56,993 nt of DNA, taken from a bacterium (GTDB taxonomy: Bacteria > Patescibacteriota > Gracilibacteria > UBA4473). The notes under the pieces are model-generated. The model ran no database searches. It was not told the DNA's origin and worked only from the letters and a program-made list of their open reading frames with translations. The stretch is from contig JABGQW010000012.1 in assembly GCA_018648585.1 (NCBI GenBank), positions 1 to 56,993 on the forward strand. Direction: 5' to 3'. A program made the translations under genes and the position numbers. Shown here in pieces: positions 16,003 to 23,557 of this stretch (positions are counted from its first letter, which is position 1; every line of letters starts with the position of its first letter).

Positions 16003-16090
16003 AATGAAATTTGTTCCGCTGAAAATCCGTTGCCCAGCTACACGCGTTTTTGAAAAACTTAAAATAAAATGAAATTTGTTCCGCTGAAAA
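15956..16090. repeat. 65-bp perfect tandem duplication at the rdgB/GNAT junction
   Basis: Positions 15956-16020 are repeated exactly at 16021-16085, and the first five bases of a third copy (gaaaa) follow to 16090. The unit holds the end of rdgB, its TAA, a 1-nt spacer, and the first codons of the GNAT gene. Perfect identity suggests a recent slippage event. Confidence 0.95.
16004..16072 (+). other. Decoy 22-codon reading frame created by the duplication
   Basis: The first repeat copy carries the original GNAT start (ATG 16004). It now reads MKFVPLK, then the repeated rdgB tail in another frame, and ends at TGA 16070-16072, overlapping the functional ATG at 16069 by ATGA. It could act as a short upstream frame coupled to the GNAT. 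It is not a gene in its own right. Confidence 0.6.
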
Positions 16091-16626
16091 ATAAAAAAAA
16101 ATCGCAAACGCTGCGACTGCTGAAATTAATTTTTCCGGCAGTGGGCGCGGCGGTTTTGTGGCAATTTTTTCAAAAAGAACGACGTTCTCAAATAAAAATA
16201 ATCGACGGATTGCGGGAACGTGATTTTTTTTGGCAATCGTTTTTGATGAAACTGCAAAAGAAAAAAGACACCACGATTTTTATGGAAATTTGGTACGAAG
16301 AAATATTTCACGGCGTCGTCGCGTACTCTTTTTTGTACCTGTTTCGCAAAAAAATATTTTTTCTAAAATTTTTTGCGATCGAACCGCGACTGCAGGGAAA
16401 CGGCGTCGGAACGCAGGTTTTGCAAAAAATCGAACAACTGGCCGAAACCGAAAATTGTCATTCTTTGTGGCTGCTCGCCAGTCCGTTCAAACGCCGCGTT
16501 CAACATTTTTATTTCAGCCGCGGATTTAAACGTGTTTTTTGGGGAATTTTTTATAAAAAAATATCACAACGAAAAAAATTCTGGCACCAGCTAAAAAATA
16601 GATTTCTTTTGAATCGAAAAAATTGA
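16069..16626 (+). CDS. GNAT-family N-acetyltransferase
   Basis: A 185-residue protein with the GNAT acetyl-CoA motif A in LKFFAIEPRLQGNGVGTQV (Q/R-x-x-G-x-G/A), followed by a helix (LQKIEQLAE) and a motif B-like WLLASPFKRRVQHFYFSRGF. The N-terminal 30 residues are basic and then hydrophobic (LLKLIFPAVGAAVLWQFF), possibly a membrane-associating helix. The substrate cannot be read from the sequence. The start used is ATG 16069 in the second repeat copy; the copy-one ATG at 16004 runs into a stop after 22 codons. It lies in the same orientation as rdgB and probably in its operon. Confidence 0.8.
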   Translation: MKFVPLKNKKKSQTLRLLKLIFPAVGAAVLWQFFQKERRSQIKIIDGLRERDFFWQSFLMKLQKKKDTTIFMEIWYEEIFHGVVAYSFLYLFRKKIFFLKFFAIEPRLQGNGVGTQVLQKIEQLAETENCHSLWLLASPFKRRVQHFYFSRGFKRVFWGIFYKKISQRKKFWHQLKNRFLLNRKN

Positions 16627-16650
16627 TTGATTTGTATTTTCATTTAAAAT
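16623..16650 (+). promoter_or_regulatory. Probable pyrH promoter
   Basis: TTGATT (16623-16628), 16-nt spacer, TAAAAT (16645-16650), then 25 nt to the pyrH ATG. It leaves a short leader with no Shine-Dalgarno site. It overlaps the stop codon region of the GNAT gene. Confidence 0.55.
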
Positions 16651-16675
16651 TTCAGAGATACATTTTGAAAAAAAG

Positions 16676-17392
16676 ATGAAAAAATTCAAACGGATTCTGC
16701 TCAAACTTTCCGGCGAAGCGCTGCTGGGAAAAAAAGATTTTGGGATTGACTACGACATTCTCGATCACATTTGTGATGAAGTGGCAGAAGTGCACAAAAC
16801 CGGCGTGGAAATCGCGATCGTGATCGGCGCGGGCAACATTTGGCGCGGGAGCGAAAACGCGGATTCGGGGATTGATCGCGTTCCGTCGGACTACATCGGA
16901 ATGCTCGGAACCGTGATGAATTCGATCGCGCTGCAGGCAAATTTAGAAAAAAAACACGGAATCCAAACGCGCGTTTGTTCCGCGCTCGACATTCCGTCGA
17001 TGGCAGAACCGTACATCACGCGCCGCGCGCTCCGACATTTGGAAAAAAATCGAATCGTGATCTGCGCCGCCGGAACCGGAAATCCGTTTTTTACGACCGA
17101 CTCCGCCGCCGGACTCCGCGCGCTGGAATTGAACTGCGACGTTTTGATGAAAGCGACGAACGTCGACGGCGTGTACTCCGCCGATCCGGAAAAAGATTCG
17201 GGCGCGAAAAAATTCGACGAAATTACGTTTTCAGAAGTTTTGGAAAAAGAATTGAAAGTGATGGACGCGACCGCCGTTGCGCAGTGCCGCGACAACGAAA
17301 TGCCGATCGTGATTTTCAAATTGATGGAAAAAGGAAATCTCAAAAAAGCCGTCGCCGGAAAAAAAGTCGGCACGCAGATCGTCCTGCGCTGA
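16676..17392 (+). CDS. pyrH: UMP kinase
   Basis: A 238-residue bacterial-type uridylate kinase (amino-acid kinase fold) that phosphorylates UMP to UDP for RNA and nucleotide-sugar synthesis. Conserved parts: RILLKLSGEALLG, VIGAGNIWRGSE, DYIGMLGTVMNSIALQ, the FFTTDSAAGLRALEL region and MKATNVDGVYSADP, ending in VGTQIVLR. Length and motifs are fully typical. It has its own promoter about 25 nt upstream. In many bacteria pyrH sits beside tsf and frr; here it lies between a GNAT gene and a convergent PilX-like gene. Confidence 0.96.
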   Translation: MKKFKRILLKLSGEALLGKKDFGIDYDILDHICDEVAEVHKTGVEIAIVIGAGNIWRGSENADSGIDRVPSDYIGMLGTVMNSIALQANLEKKHGIQTRVCSALDIPSMAEPYITRRALRHLEKNRIVICAAGTGNPFFTTDSAAGLRALELNCDVLMKATNVDGVYSADPEKDSGAKKFDEITFSEVLEKELKVMDATAVAQCRDNEMPIVIFKLMEKGNLKKAVAGKKVGTQIVLR

Positions 17393-17438
17393 ATTTTTTT
17401 AAAAATGCTCCGGCGAGAAAGTTTTTAAATTTTCCCGT

Positions 17439-18389
17439 TCAATCGAAAATCACGGAGTCAAACATTCCCATCGTCGTCCGCTCGGGAATTGTGACGCGGA
17501 TCGTTTTTTCAAAATTCCCGGCCGTCACCGTCGCGCTCGCGGTGTACTCCGTTTTTGGAAACTCCAAACCTGCCGCTGAAAGTAAAAACGGAAGATTTTG
17601 AATTTTTCCTTCACCAGTTTTGTCAAAACTCCCCACCGCGCGAATCGAGAGCAAATAATTGTGCGTTCCCGAAGTTCCGACGAAAAAGGTGGAAAGATCT
17701 GATGACATTTTTCCTGGCAGCACCGCTCCCGGCAAATTGGAATCGTTCGAAGAAATTGAAATCGAAGTGGAGAAAATGTCGCCCGCGCACACGAACGAGT
17801 GCTCCGAGCCGAAATTTCCGGCGCACGGATTTTCTGCGTCCGACGACGTTGGCGTGAATGTTTCGACTTTTGAAATTTCATCGGAAACAATCGTCGCGCG
17901 TTTCAAATCCCACGTGGCGATCACGACGTCAGGATTTGAATTAAAATCCAAACCGCTCGCGTCTCCAATTTCCAGCGTAAAATTATCTGAGGAAGGAATT
18001 CGTTCGATCGTGGCTGCCTCGCCCACGTTCGCCGCTCCGTCCCAAAAAAATGGAATCTGCACGGTTTGATTTTCTCGTAAATTTCCAGAAATTGAATCCG
18101 CGCGTCCGTCGATTTTCCAAGAAACCGACAATTCCGGATCCGCCTGCGCGATCGTCTGCGACGCGTCCGTGCCGTCAAATTGCACGCCCTGCCCACGCGA
18201 GTTGTGATGAAAAAACGCCGCCTCCAGCCCGCCCTCCGCACCGTAAAAAACTTGGTTGCCGCGGACAAGATTTTGTGTTTGATCGAATGATTTTGAAACC
18301 AATCGCATAATTTCCACGCTCAATCCCAACACCAAAAATGACACGATCATCGACACTGCGAGAGAGACTCCGGCATTTTTGTATTTCAT
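17439..18389 (-). CDS. PilX-like membrane-anchored secreted protein
   Basis: A 316-residue protein with a short basic start (MKYKNAG), one long hydrophobic N-terminal helix (about 8-30) and FYGAEGGLEAAFFHHN just after it. This AxGGLE pattern is typical of PilX-type minor pilins and related type II/IV pilus-associated proteins (usually AAEAGLE). The rest is Ser/Thr/Asp-rich and probably beta-structured, with two cysteines in NPCAGNFGSEHSFVCAG that could form a disulfide. The canonical Glu5 of type IV pilins is not evident. A -10-like TAAAAT lies 8 nt before the ATG, and only 30 bp separate it from divergent gpmI. Role in a surface appendage is an inference. Confidence 0.68.
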   Translation of the reverse strand: MKYKNAGVSLAVSMIVSFLVLGLSVEIMRLVSKSFDQTQNLVRGNQVFYGAEGGLEAAFFHHNSRGQGVQFDGTDASQTIAQADPELSVSWKIDGRADSISGNLRENQTVQIPFFWDGAANVGEAATIERIPSSDNFTLEIGDASGLDFNSNPDVVIATWDLKRATIVSDEISKVETFTPTSSDAENPCAGNFGSEHSFVCAGDIFSTSISISSNDSNLPGAVLPGKMSSDLSTFFVGTSGTHNYLLSIRAVGSFDKTGEGKIQNLPFLLSAAGLEFPKTEYTASATVTAGNFEKTIRVTIPERTTMGMFDSVIFD

Positions 18390-18406
18390 TTTGTTTCATT
18401 TTACGT

Positions 18407-18412
18407 CAAAAT
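18407..18412 (+). promoter_or_regulatory. -10 element of gpmI in a 30-bp divergent spacer
   Basis: CAAAAT at 18407-18412 lies 7 nt before the gpmI ATG (18420). In the opposite direction TAAAAT (minus, 18398-18403) lies 8 nt before the PilX-like ATG. No good -35 is visible for either. Both genes are probably leaderless. Confidence 0.4.
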
Positions 18413-18419
18413 CACCGCG

Positions 18420-19943
18420 ATGAAAAAGTTTTGTTTAATTATTCTCGACGGATTTGGAATGGGACACCACGACGCGGGCGACGCGATTTTTCATTCGCAG
18501 AAACCGTTTCTCGATCAGATTTTTGAAAATTTTGATCCGAAAAAAATCACCTCGCTCAAAACATTTGGCCACAGCGTCGGACTCCCCGAAACGCAGACTG
18601 GCGGCTCCGAAGCGGGACATCTCACGCTCGGCGCGGGGCGCCCGATTCGCCAACTTTTGACGATCATCGACGATGAAATTCGCTCCGGCGAATTTGAAAA
18701 AAATCCGGTGCTCGTGGAACTTTTTGAAAAAGCGCGGCAAAAAAATCGGATTCATTTTGTCGGGCTCGTGTCGGACGGCGGAATTCACAGCTACATTTCG
18801 CACGTGCTGGGGCTGCAAAAAATGGCGAAAAAAATCGGGATCGGCGAAACATTTGTCCACGCGATCACCGACGGACGCGACGTCGGCGAGCGCAGCGCGG
18901 CACCTTTTTTGGGAATGGTGGAAAACGGCGCGACCGGAAAAATCGCGAGCGTCGGCGGACGATTTTTTGCGATGGATCGCGACACAAACTGGGATCGCGG
19001 AAAAATCGCGTACGATGTTTTTTGTGATCCGGCGACGGAAACTTCGGCGGAAAACTGGCGCGCGCAGATCGAAAATTTTTATGAAAATTCGGAGAAATCG
19101 GATTATTATTTTCCACCGAAACTTTTCGAAAAAAACGGACAAATCCGCGCGGACGACATCGTGATTTTTTTCAATTTTCGATCCGATCGAATGCAGCAGA
19201 TCGTGGAAATTTTGGTCGATCCGAAGTTTGAAAAATTCGAAACGCCGGTGAAACTCGATCCGAAAAATGTTGGAATTTTTGGAAATTATTCGAATCTCGC
19301 AAAAAAAGCGTACAAACTTTCTGAAAACGGAGCGGAAAAAACGCTCGGTGAAATCGTCGCAGATGCGAAACTTCGGCAGCTGCGGATCAGCGAAACTGAG
19401 AAATTTAATCACGTGACTTTTTATTTTTCTGGCGGACAAAAAAAAGAATTTTCCGGGGAAGAACGAATCCTCGTTCCGTCGCCGAAATGCGAATCGTACG
19501 CGGAAAAACCGGAAATGTCGGCGCGCGAACAAACCGATGCACTCGTGAAAAAATTGGAAACCGACGCCGAATTTTCGCTGATCGTGCAAAATTTTGCGAA
19601 CGCGGATCTGGTCGGACATTCGGGAAATTTGGAAGCGGTGGAAAAAACGGTCGCGGTTTTGGACAAATGTTTGAAAAAAGAACTCCCCGTTTTATTTGAA
19701 AAAGGATTCCACGTACTGATCACCGCCGATCACGGAAACGCCGACGAGATGCGCGAACCGAACGGAAATCCTGCCGCAAATCACACAAAAAATCCCGTGC
19801 CGTGCGTGCTGTTTTCGCCGCGTGGAAAAAAAATTCCAACGCGAAAAAATGGAACGCTCGCCGACATCGCGCCGACTGCGATTGAAATTTTGGGATTGGA
19901 AAAACCGCAAATTATGACCGGAGAAAGTTTGCAAAAATTGTAA
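18420..19943 (+). CDS. gpmI: 2,3-bisphosphoglycerate-independent phosphoglycerate mutase
   Basis: A 507-residue Mn-dependent alkaline-phosphatase-fold enzyme that interconverts 3- and 2-phosphoglycerate in glycolysis. Key residues: D10 in LIILDGFGMG, the phosphorylated serine S63 in TGGSEAGHLTLGAGR, HAITDGRDVGERSA, FFNFRSDRMQQ, NFANADLVGHSGN and the metal-binding ITADHGNADEM. Length is normal. The usual GNSEVGH reads GGSEAGH, a mild change next to the nucleophile. Its C-terminal coding region contains the -35 box of the murC promoter, so the following gene starts only 21 bp after the stop. Confidence 0.95.
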   Translation: MKKFCLIILDGFGMGHHDAGDAIFHSQKPFLDQIFENFDPKKITSLKTFGHSVGLPETQTGGSEAGHLTLGAGRPIRQLLTIIDDEIRSGEFEKNPVLVELFEKARQKNRIHFVGLVSDGGIHSYISHVLGLQKMAKKIGIGETFVHAITDGRDVGERSAAPFLGMVENGATGKIASVGGRFFAMDRDTNWDRGKIAYDVFCDPATETSAENWRAQIENFYENSEKSDYYFPPKLFEKNGQIRADDIVIFFNFRSDRMQQIVEILVDPKFEKFETPVKLDPKNVGIFGNYSNLAKKAYKLSENGAEKTLGEIVADAKLRQLRISETEKFNHVTFYFSGGQKKEFSGEERILVPSPKCESYAEKPEMSAREQTDALVKKLETDAEFSLIVQNFANADLVGHSGNLEAVEKTVAVLDKCLKKELPVLFEKGFHVLITADHGNADEMREPNGNPAANHTKNPVPCVLFSPRGKKIPTRKNGTLADIAPTAIEILGLEKPQIMTGESLQKL

Positions 19944-19957
19944 ATTTCGGGTGTAAT
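19929..19957 (+). promoter_or_regulatory. Leaderless murC promoter
   Basis: TTGCAA (19929-19934, inside the end of gpmI), exactly 17 nt, TGTAAT (19952-19957), then 7 nt to the GTG start at 19965. The geometry places the transcription start at or next to the GTG. Confidence 0.75.
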
Positions 19958-19964
19958 CGCTCGC

Positions 19965-21227
19965 GTGAAACTGCATTTCAGCGGCATCGGCGGGATCGGG
20001 ATTTCGGCGCTCGCGCAACTCTGCCTCGCCCGCGGAGATGAAATCAGCGGCTCGGATCTCGCGGAATCGGAGATTTTTCCGGTTTTGAAAAAACTGAAAA
20101 TCCCGGTCGCACTCGAACAAACCGCCGAAAATATTTCGAAAAATCTGGACGCGCTGATTTATTCGGAAGCCGTCCCCGAGACAAATCCCGAACGCGTTCG
20201 CGCGGAAGAATTGAACATTCCGCAGTTTTCGTATTTTGAGTTTTTGGGAAAAGTGGCGAAAAATTTTCGCACGATCGGAATCGCCGGAACGCACGGAAAA
20301 ACGAGCACGACAGCACTTTTTGCGACCGCTTCGCAATTTACAAAATTGGATCCCACCGTTGTCGTCGGGACGATTTTGAAAGAATTCAGCGAATCAAATT
20401 TCCACGCAGGAAAAAGCGACTGGCTCGTCGTCGAGGCGTGCGAATACCGAGAAAATTTCAAATTTTTGGAGCCGGAAATCGTGATTTTGACCGGAATCGA
20501 GCACGATCATTTTGACGCGTTCCCGACGGAAGAATCGTATTTTTCCGCGTTTGAAAATTTTGTGAAAAATGCAAAAACGGTGATTTTTCACGCGGGCGAC
20601 GAAAATGCGCAGAAAGTTTTGGAAAATTTCCGCGGAGAAAAATTGGCAATTCCGCGTCAGATCGACAACAGCTGGAAATATTTGTTAAAAATTTCCGGGC
20701 AGTACAACTACGACAACGCGACGCTCGCGCTCGCGATTGCGCACAAACTCGATCTGAATTTGGAAGATTTCAAAAAAGGACTCGGAGAATATCGAGGCGC
20801 GGGACGCCGCCAGGAATTTTTGGGAAAACGAAATGGTGTGAATTTTTTTGACGACTACGCCCACCACCCGAGCGAGATTTCGGCACTTTTGCGAGGGTTT
20901 CGCGAAAAATTTCCAGCGGCAAAAATTGGAATTATTTTCGAACCACACCAACATTCTCGCACGCGAGAACTTTTGCCGGAATTTGTGGAAAGTTTGCAGA
21001 TCGCCGACGAAATCGGACTTTTCAAAATTTATCCCGCCCGCGACACCAACGAAGATAAAAAATCGATGCCGGACGAAAAATTCCGCGCAGCGGTTTCAAA
21101 TTCCGTTCCGATCGACGGAGAAAAAGATGCAGAAAAATTTTTGGAAAAATTCGAGCCCGGCGATGTTGTGATTTTTTGCGGAGCGGGAAATATTTCTGCG
21201 TTCGCGCGAAAAGTTCTGAAAAACTAA
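19965..21227 (+). CDS. murC: UDP-N-acetylmuramate--L-alanine ligase (MurC-type Mur ligase)
   Basis: A 420-residue cytoplasmic ATP-dependent ligase that adds L-alanine to UDP-MurNAc in peptidoglycan synthesis. Domain 1 opens with HFSGIGGIGISALAQL (nucleotide-sugar binding). The ATP loop is IAGTHGKTSTTALF. The central domain has VEACEYRENFKFLEP and LTGIEHDHFD. The C-terminal domain has FDDYAHHPSEI and FEPHQHSRTREL. Slightly short for MurC (about 450-490), but all domains are present. A related Mpl-type or MurC-like specificity cannot be ruled out by eye. Start GTG 19965, chosen from the promoter geometry and because FSGIGGIG begins four residues in. Confidence 0.9.
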   Translation: MKLHFSGIGGIGISALAQLCLARGDEISGSDLAESEIFPVLKKLKIPVALEQTAENISKNLDALIYSEAVPETNPERVRAEELNIPQFSYFEFLGKVAKNFRTIGIAGTHGKTSTTALFATASQFTKLDPTVVVGTILKEFSESNFHAGKSDWLVVEACEYRENFKFLEPEIVILTGIEHDHFDAFPTEESYFSAFENFVKNAKTVIFHAGDENAQKVLENFRGEKLAIPRQIDNSWKYLLKISGQYNYDNATLALAIAHKLDLNLEDFKKGLGEYRGAGRRQEFLGKRNGVNFFDDYAHHPSEISALLRGFREKFPAAKIGIIFEPHQHSRTRELLPEFVESLQIADEIGLFKIYPARDTNEDKKSMPDEKFRAAVSNSVPIDGEKDAEKFLEKFEPGDVVIFCGAGNISAFARKVLKN

Positions 21228-21244
21228 AATTTTTTCAAGATTTT

Positions 21245-21409
21245 TTACAAATCATCGATTTCCAAACTTGTGGAATCCGCCGGGTTCGCGTGGGCGGCTG
21301 CAATTTCCTTTGCTCGTTCCGCCATATTTTTTTGAAATTCTGCTGGCGGTTGCCCGAAGCTGTGCCCAGAAACATAATTTTGTTTCTCGTTAAATTCTTT
21401 CTGTTCCAT
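21245..21409 (-). CDS. Small hypothetical protein, 54 aa
   Basis: A short reverse frame that begins at ATG 21407-21409 and ends at TAA 21245-21247. It reads MEQKEFNEKQNYVSGHSFGQ and ends STSLEIDDL. It is hydrophilic, with a likely helix in the middle (EFQKNMAERAKEIAAAHA). Protein-like composition in an otherwise empty 290-bp gap supports it. No known family. It is convergent with murC and divergent from asnS, with an A/T-rich spacer upstream. Confidence 0.5.
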   Translation of the reverse strand: MEQKEFNEKQNYVSGHSFGQPPAEFQKNMAERAKEIAAAHANPADSTSLEIDDL

Positions 21410-21462
21410 TTTTTAAAAAGTTAAATTAATTTATTAATATTTTGTTTTATTTTTTTGTCAAA

Positions 21463-21491
21463 TTGACTTTGAAAAAATCTCGTGTCAAAAT
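21463..21491 (+). promoter_or_regulatory. asnS promoter
   Basis: TTGACT (21463-21468), 17 nt, CAAAAT (21486-21491), then 25 nt to the asnS ATG. It has the same two hexamers and spacing as the aspS promoter at 23502-23530. Confidence 0.65.
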
Positions 21492-21516
21492 CTCCACACT
21501 TTTTCACCCATTCAAA

Positions 21517-22905
21517 ATGGAGACGACCACGATCAGATCCGTGTTTCAGCAACCAGAAAATTTTTTGAATGGAAATATTAATTTGACCGGATGGGTGCTC
21601 ACCGTGCGAGCAAACAACAATCTCGCGTTTGTTTCGATGCGCGACGGAACGTTTTTTACGCCGCTGCAAATCGTGGCGCAGAACGATCTGGAAAATTTTG
21701 AAAAAATCGACAAACTCCCGATCGGATCAGCAATTTCAGTTTTTGGAAAATTGGTCGAATCGCAGGGCGGCGGTCAAAAATTTGAAATTCAGGCAGAAAA
21801 AATCGAAATCGTGCAGGCGGCCGACGCGGATTTTCCGCTGCAAAAAAAACGGCACACTCCCGAATTTCTCCGCACGATCGCGCATCTGCGACCGCGAACA
21901 AATACTTTTCAAGCGGTATTTCGGCTCCGCAGCGTGCTGGCGGGAGCGCTCCACGAATTTTTTCAGCAGAAAAACTTTGTGTACGTTCACACGCCAATCA
22001 TCACCGGATCGGACTGCGAGGGCGCCGGAGAAATGTTTCGCGTGACGACACTCGACGCAAAAAATCCGCCACTGACCGACGACGGAACGGTTGATTTTTC
22101 GAAAGATTTTTTTCACAAAGAAACAAATCTCACCGTGTCCGGCCAGCTCAACGTCGAAGCGTTTTGCATGGCGTTCCGCGACACGTACACATTTGGGCCC
22201 ACATTTCGCGCGGAAAATTCAAACACGCCGCGCCACGCGTCAGAATTTTGGATGATCGAACCGGAAATTGCGTTTTCCGATCTCGCCGCAGACATGGATC
22301 TCGCCGAAGAAATGATGAAATTTCTTTTCAAAACGGCGCTCGAAAAACTGCCCGAAGAAATGGCATTTTTTGACAAATTTGTGCAGCCGGGAATCATCGA
22401 ACGATTGGAAAAAATTATCGCTGCAGATTTTGAGCGAATGCCGTACACCGACGCGATTGAGGTTTTGGAAAAATCCGGAAAAAAATTCGAATTCCCAGTG
22501 AAATGGGGCGTCGATTTGCAGTCGGAACACGAGCAGTTTTTGTGCGAAAAAATCGAAAAACCGGTATTTGTGATCGACTACCCAAAAGACATCAAAGCAT
22601 TTTACATGCGCCAGAACGACGACGGAAAAACGGTCGCCGCGATGGATTTGCTCGTCCCGGGTGTCGGCGAAATCATCGGCGGATCGCAACGCGAGGAGCG
22701 GCTCGAATTTTTGGACAAACGCATCGAAGAAATGGGATTGAACAAAAAAGATTACTGGTGGTACCGCGATTTGCGCCGATTTGGCGGAGTTCCGCACGCG
22801 GGATTTGGACTCGGATTTGAACGACTCGTGCAGTACGTTTCGGGCGTGGCAAACATCCGCGACGTGATCCCGTACCCGCGCACACCGCGAAATGCGGAGT
22901 TTTAA
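21517..22905 (+). CDS. asnS: Asparaginyl-tRNA synthetase
   Basis: A 462-residue class IIb synthetase that charges tRNA-Asn. The N-terminal OB-fold anticodon domain covers about 1-110 ([20 protein letters not shown]). The catalytic domain follows, with motif 2 [20 protein letters not shown], the WMIEPEIAF strand and motif 3 [12 protein letters not shown]. The [15 protein letters not shown] pattern distinguishes AsnRS from AspRS. Its presence indicates direct asparaginylation rather than only the amidotransferase route. Start: ATG 21517, 25 nt after a TTGACT-17-CAAAAT promoter; the longer frame from 21442 covers the promoter. A strong terminator follows. Confidence 0.96.
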   Translation: METTTIRSVFQQPENFLNGNINLTGWVLTVRANNNLAFVSMRDGTFFTPLQIVAQNDLENFEKIDKLPIGSAISVFGKLVESQGGGQKFEIQAEKIEIVQAADADFPLQKKRHTPEFLRTIAHLRPRTNTFQAVFRLRSVLAGALHEFFQQKNFVYVHTPIITGSDCEGAGEMFRVTTLDAKNPPLTDDGTVDFSKDFFHKETNLTVSGQLNVEAFCMAFRDTYTFGPTFRAENSNTPRHASEFWMIEPEIAFSDLAADMDLAEEMMKFLFKTALEKLPEEMAFFDKFVQPGIIERLEKIIAADFERMPYTDAIEVLEKSGKKFEFPVKWGVDLQSEHEQFLCEKIEKPVFVIDYPKDIKAFYMRQNDDGKTVAAMDLLVPGVGEIIGGSQREERLEFLDKRIEEMGLNKKDYWWYRDLRRFGGVPHAGFGLGFERLVQYVSGVANIRDVIPYPRTPRNAEF

Positions 22906-22928
22906 AAAAATTTTGACACAGAAAAAAA

Positions 22929-22959
22929 GCGTCTCTCAAATTGAGGGGCGCTTTTTTTT
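22929..22959 (+). terminator. Rho-independent terminator after asnS
   Basis: A 9-bp hairpin GCGTCTCTC / GAGGGGCGC (two G-T pairs) with loop AAATT, followed by eight T. It starts 23 bp after the asnS stop and has A-rich sequence upstream, so it may also work for ridA from the other side. Confidence 0.85.
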
Positions 22960-22979
22960 ACCAGATTTTTTTCTTCCAG

Positions 22980-23375
22980 TTATTCTGGAACTTCTACAAT
23001 TAGAGCTACTTCAACCAATGCACCCATTGCGATTTCCGCGCCTCCGCACATTTCACGAGCAGGATAATTGTTGGGGAATAAACTTTTGTATGACACGTTA
23101 AATGCTTTTCCATTTTTTGCCAAATCCCTCACCCAGCAATCTGCTTTCAATACATCATCAAAAGTACATCCAGCTGCTTTCAGGATTGCGTTCAAATTTC
23201 TCATTACTTGTTCTGTTTGTTCCAAAATCCCACCTTCCACAAGTTTTCCGGTTGCGGGATCAATCGGCAATTGACCAGAAATAAATACCATGCCATTTCG
23301 CGATACTGTCGCCTGCGAAAGCGGAAATCCTTTTTCTAGCAAATCCGGAGCATCTTTCGTTTTAATTATTTGCAT
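22980..23375 (-). CDS. ridA: RidA family reactive intermediate (enamine/imine) deaminase
   Basis: A 131-residue YjgF/YER057c/UK114 protein that hydrolyses reactive enamine/imine intermediates, protecting PLP enzymes. Matches: PLSQATVSRNGMVFISGQLP, DPATGKLVEGGILEQTEQVM, NLNAILKAAGC, the catalytic arginine in NYPAREMCGG, and GALVEVALIVEVP. Length is typical. Codon and base use (fewer A/T runs) differ from the neighbouring synthetases, which hints at a different history. It sits alone on the minus strand between asnS and aspS. Confidence 0.93.
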   Translation of the reverse strand: MQIIKTKDAPDLLEKGFPLSQATVSRNGMVFISGQLPIDPATGKLVEGGILEQTEQVMRNLNAILKAAGCTFDDVLKADCWVRDLAKNGKAFNVSYKSLFPNNYPAREMCGGAEIAMGALVEVALIVEVPE

Positions 23376-23501
23376 AACTTCTAAATTGTTTTGTGAAAGA
23401 TCAAATCTGGCGTTCCAAAGGAAACCAGTTAATCTTTCTAATTAAAGGTTTCACTATTGAAAACTTGCACTCAATTTAAATTTTTATAAAAAATGTCAAC
23501 T

Positions 23502-23530
23502 TTGACTTTCGGGTGATTTTTACGCAAAAT
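23502..23530 (+). promoter_or_regulatory. aspS promoter
   Basis: TTGACT (23502-23507), 17 nt, CAAAAT (23525-23530), then 27 nt to the ATG at 23558. The hexamers and spacing equal those of asnS. Confidence 0.65.
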
Positions 23531-23557
23531 CTACGACACAAAACTAATTTAAAAAAG

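Noticed and set aside
18435-19619. A 394-codon reverse frame opposite gpmI
   Set aside because: Entirely antisense to a canonical gpmI; composition is Arg/Phe/His-rich with no motif. It arises from the third-position bias of the real gene.
22917-22950. TTGACA between asnS and its terminator as a promoter
   Set aside because: The hexamer falls just upstream of a strong terminator hairpin, with no -10 and no + gene behind it.
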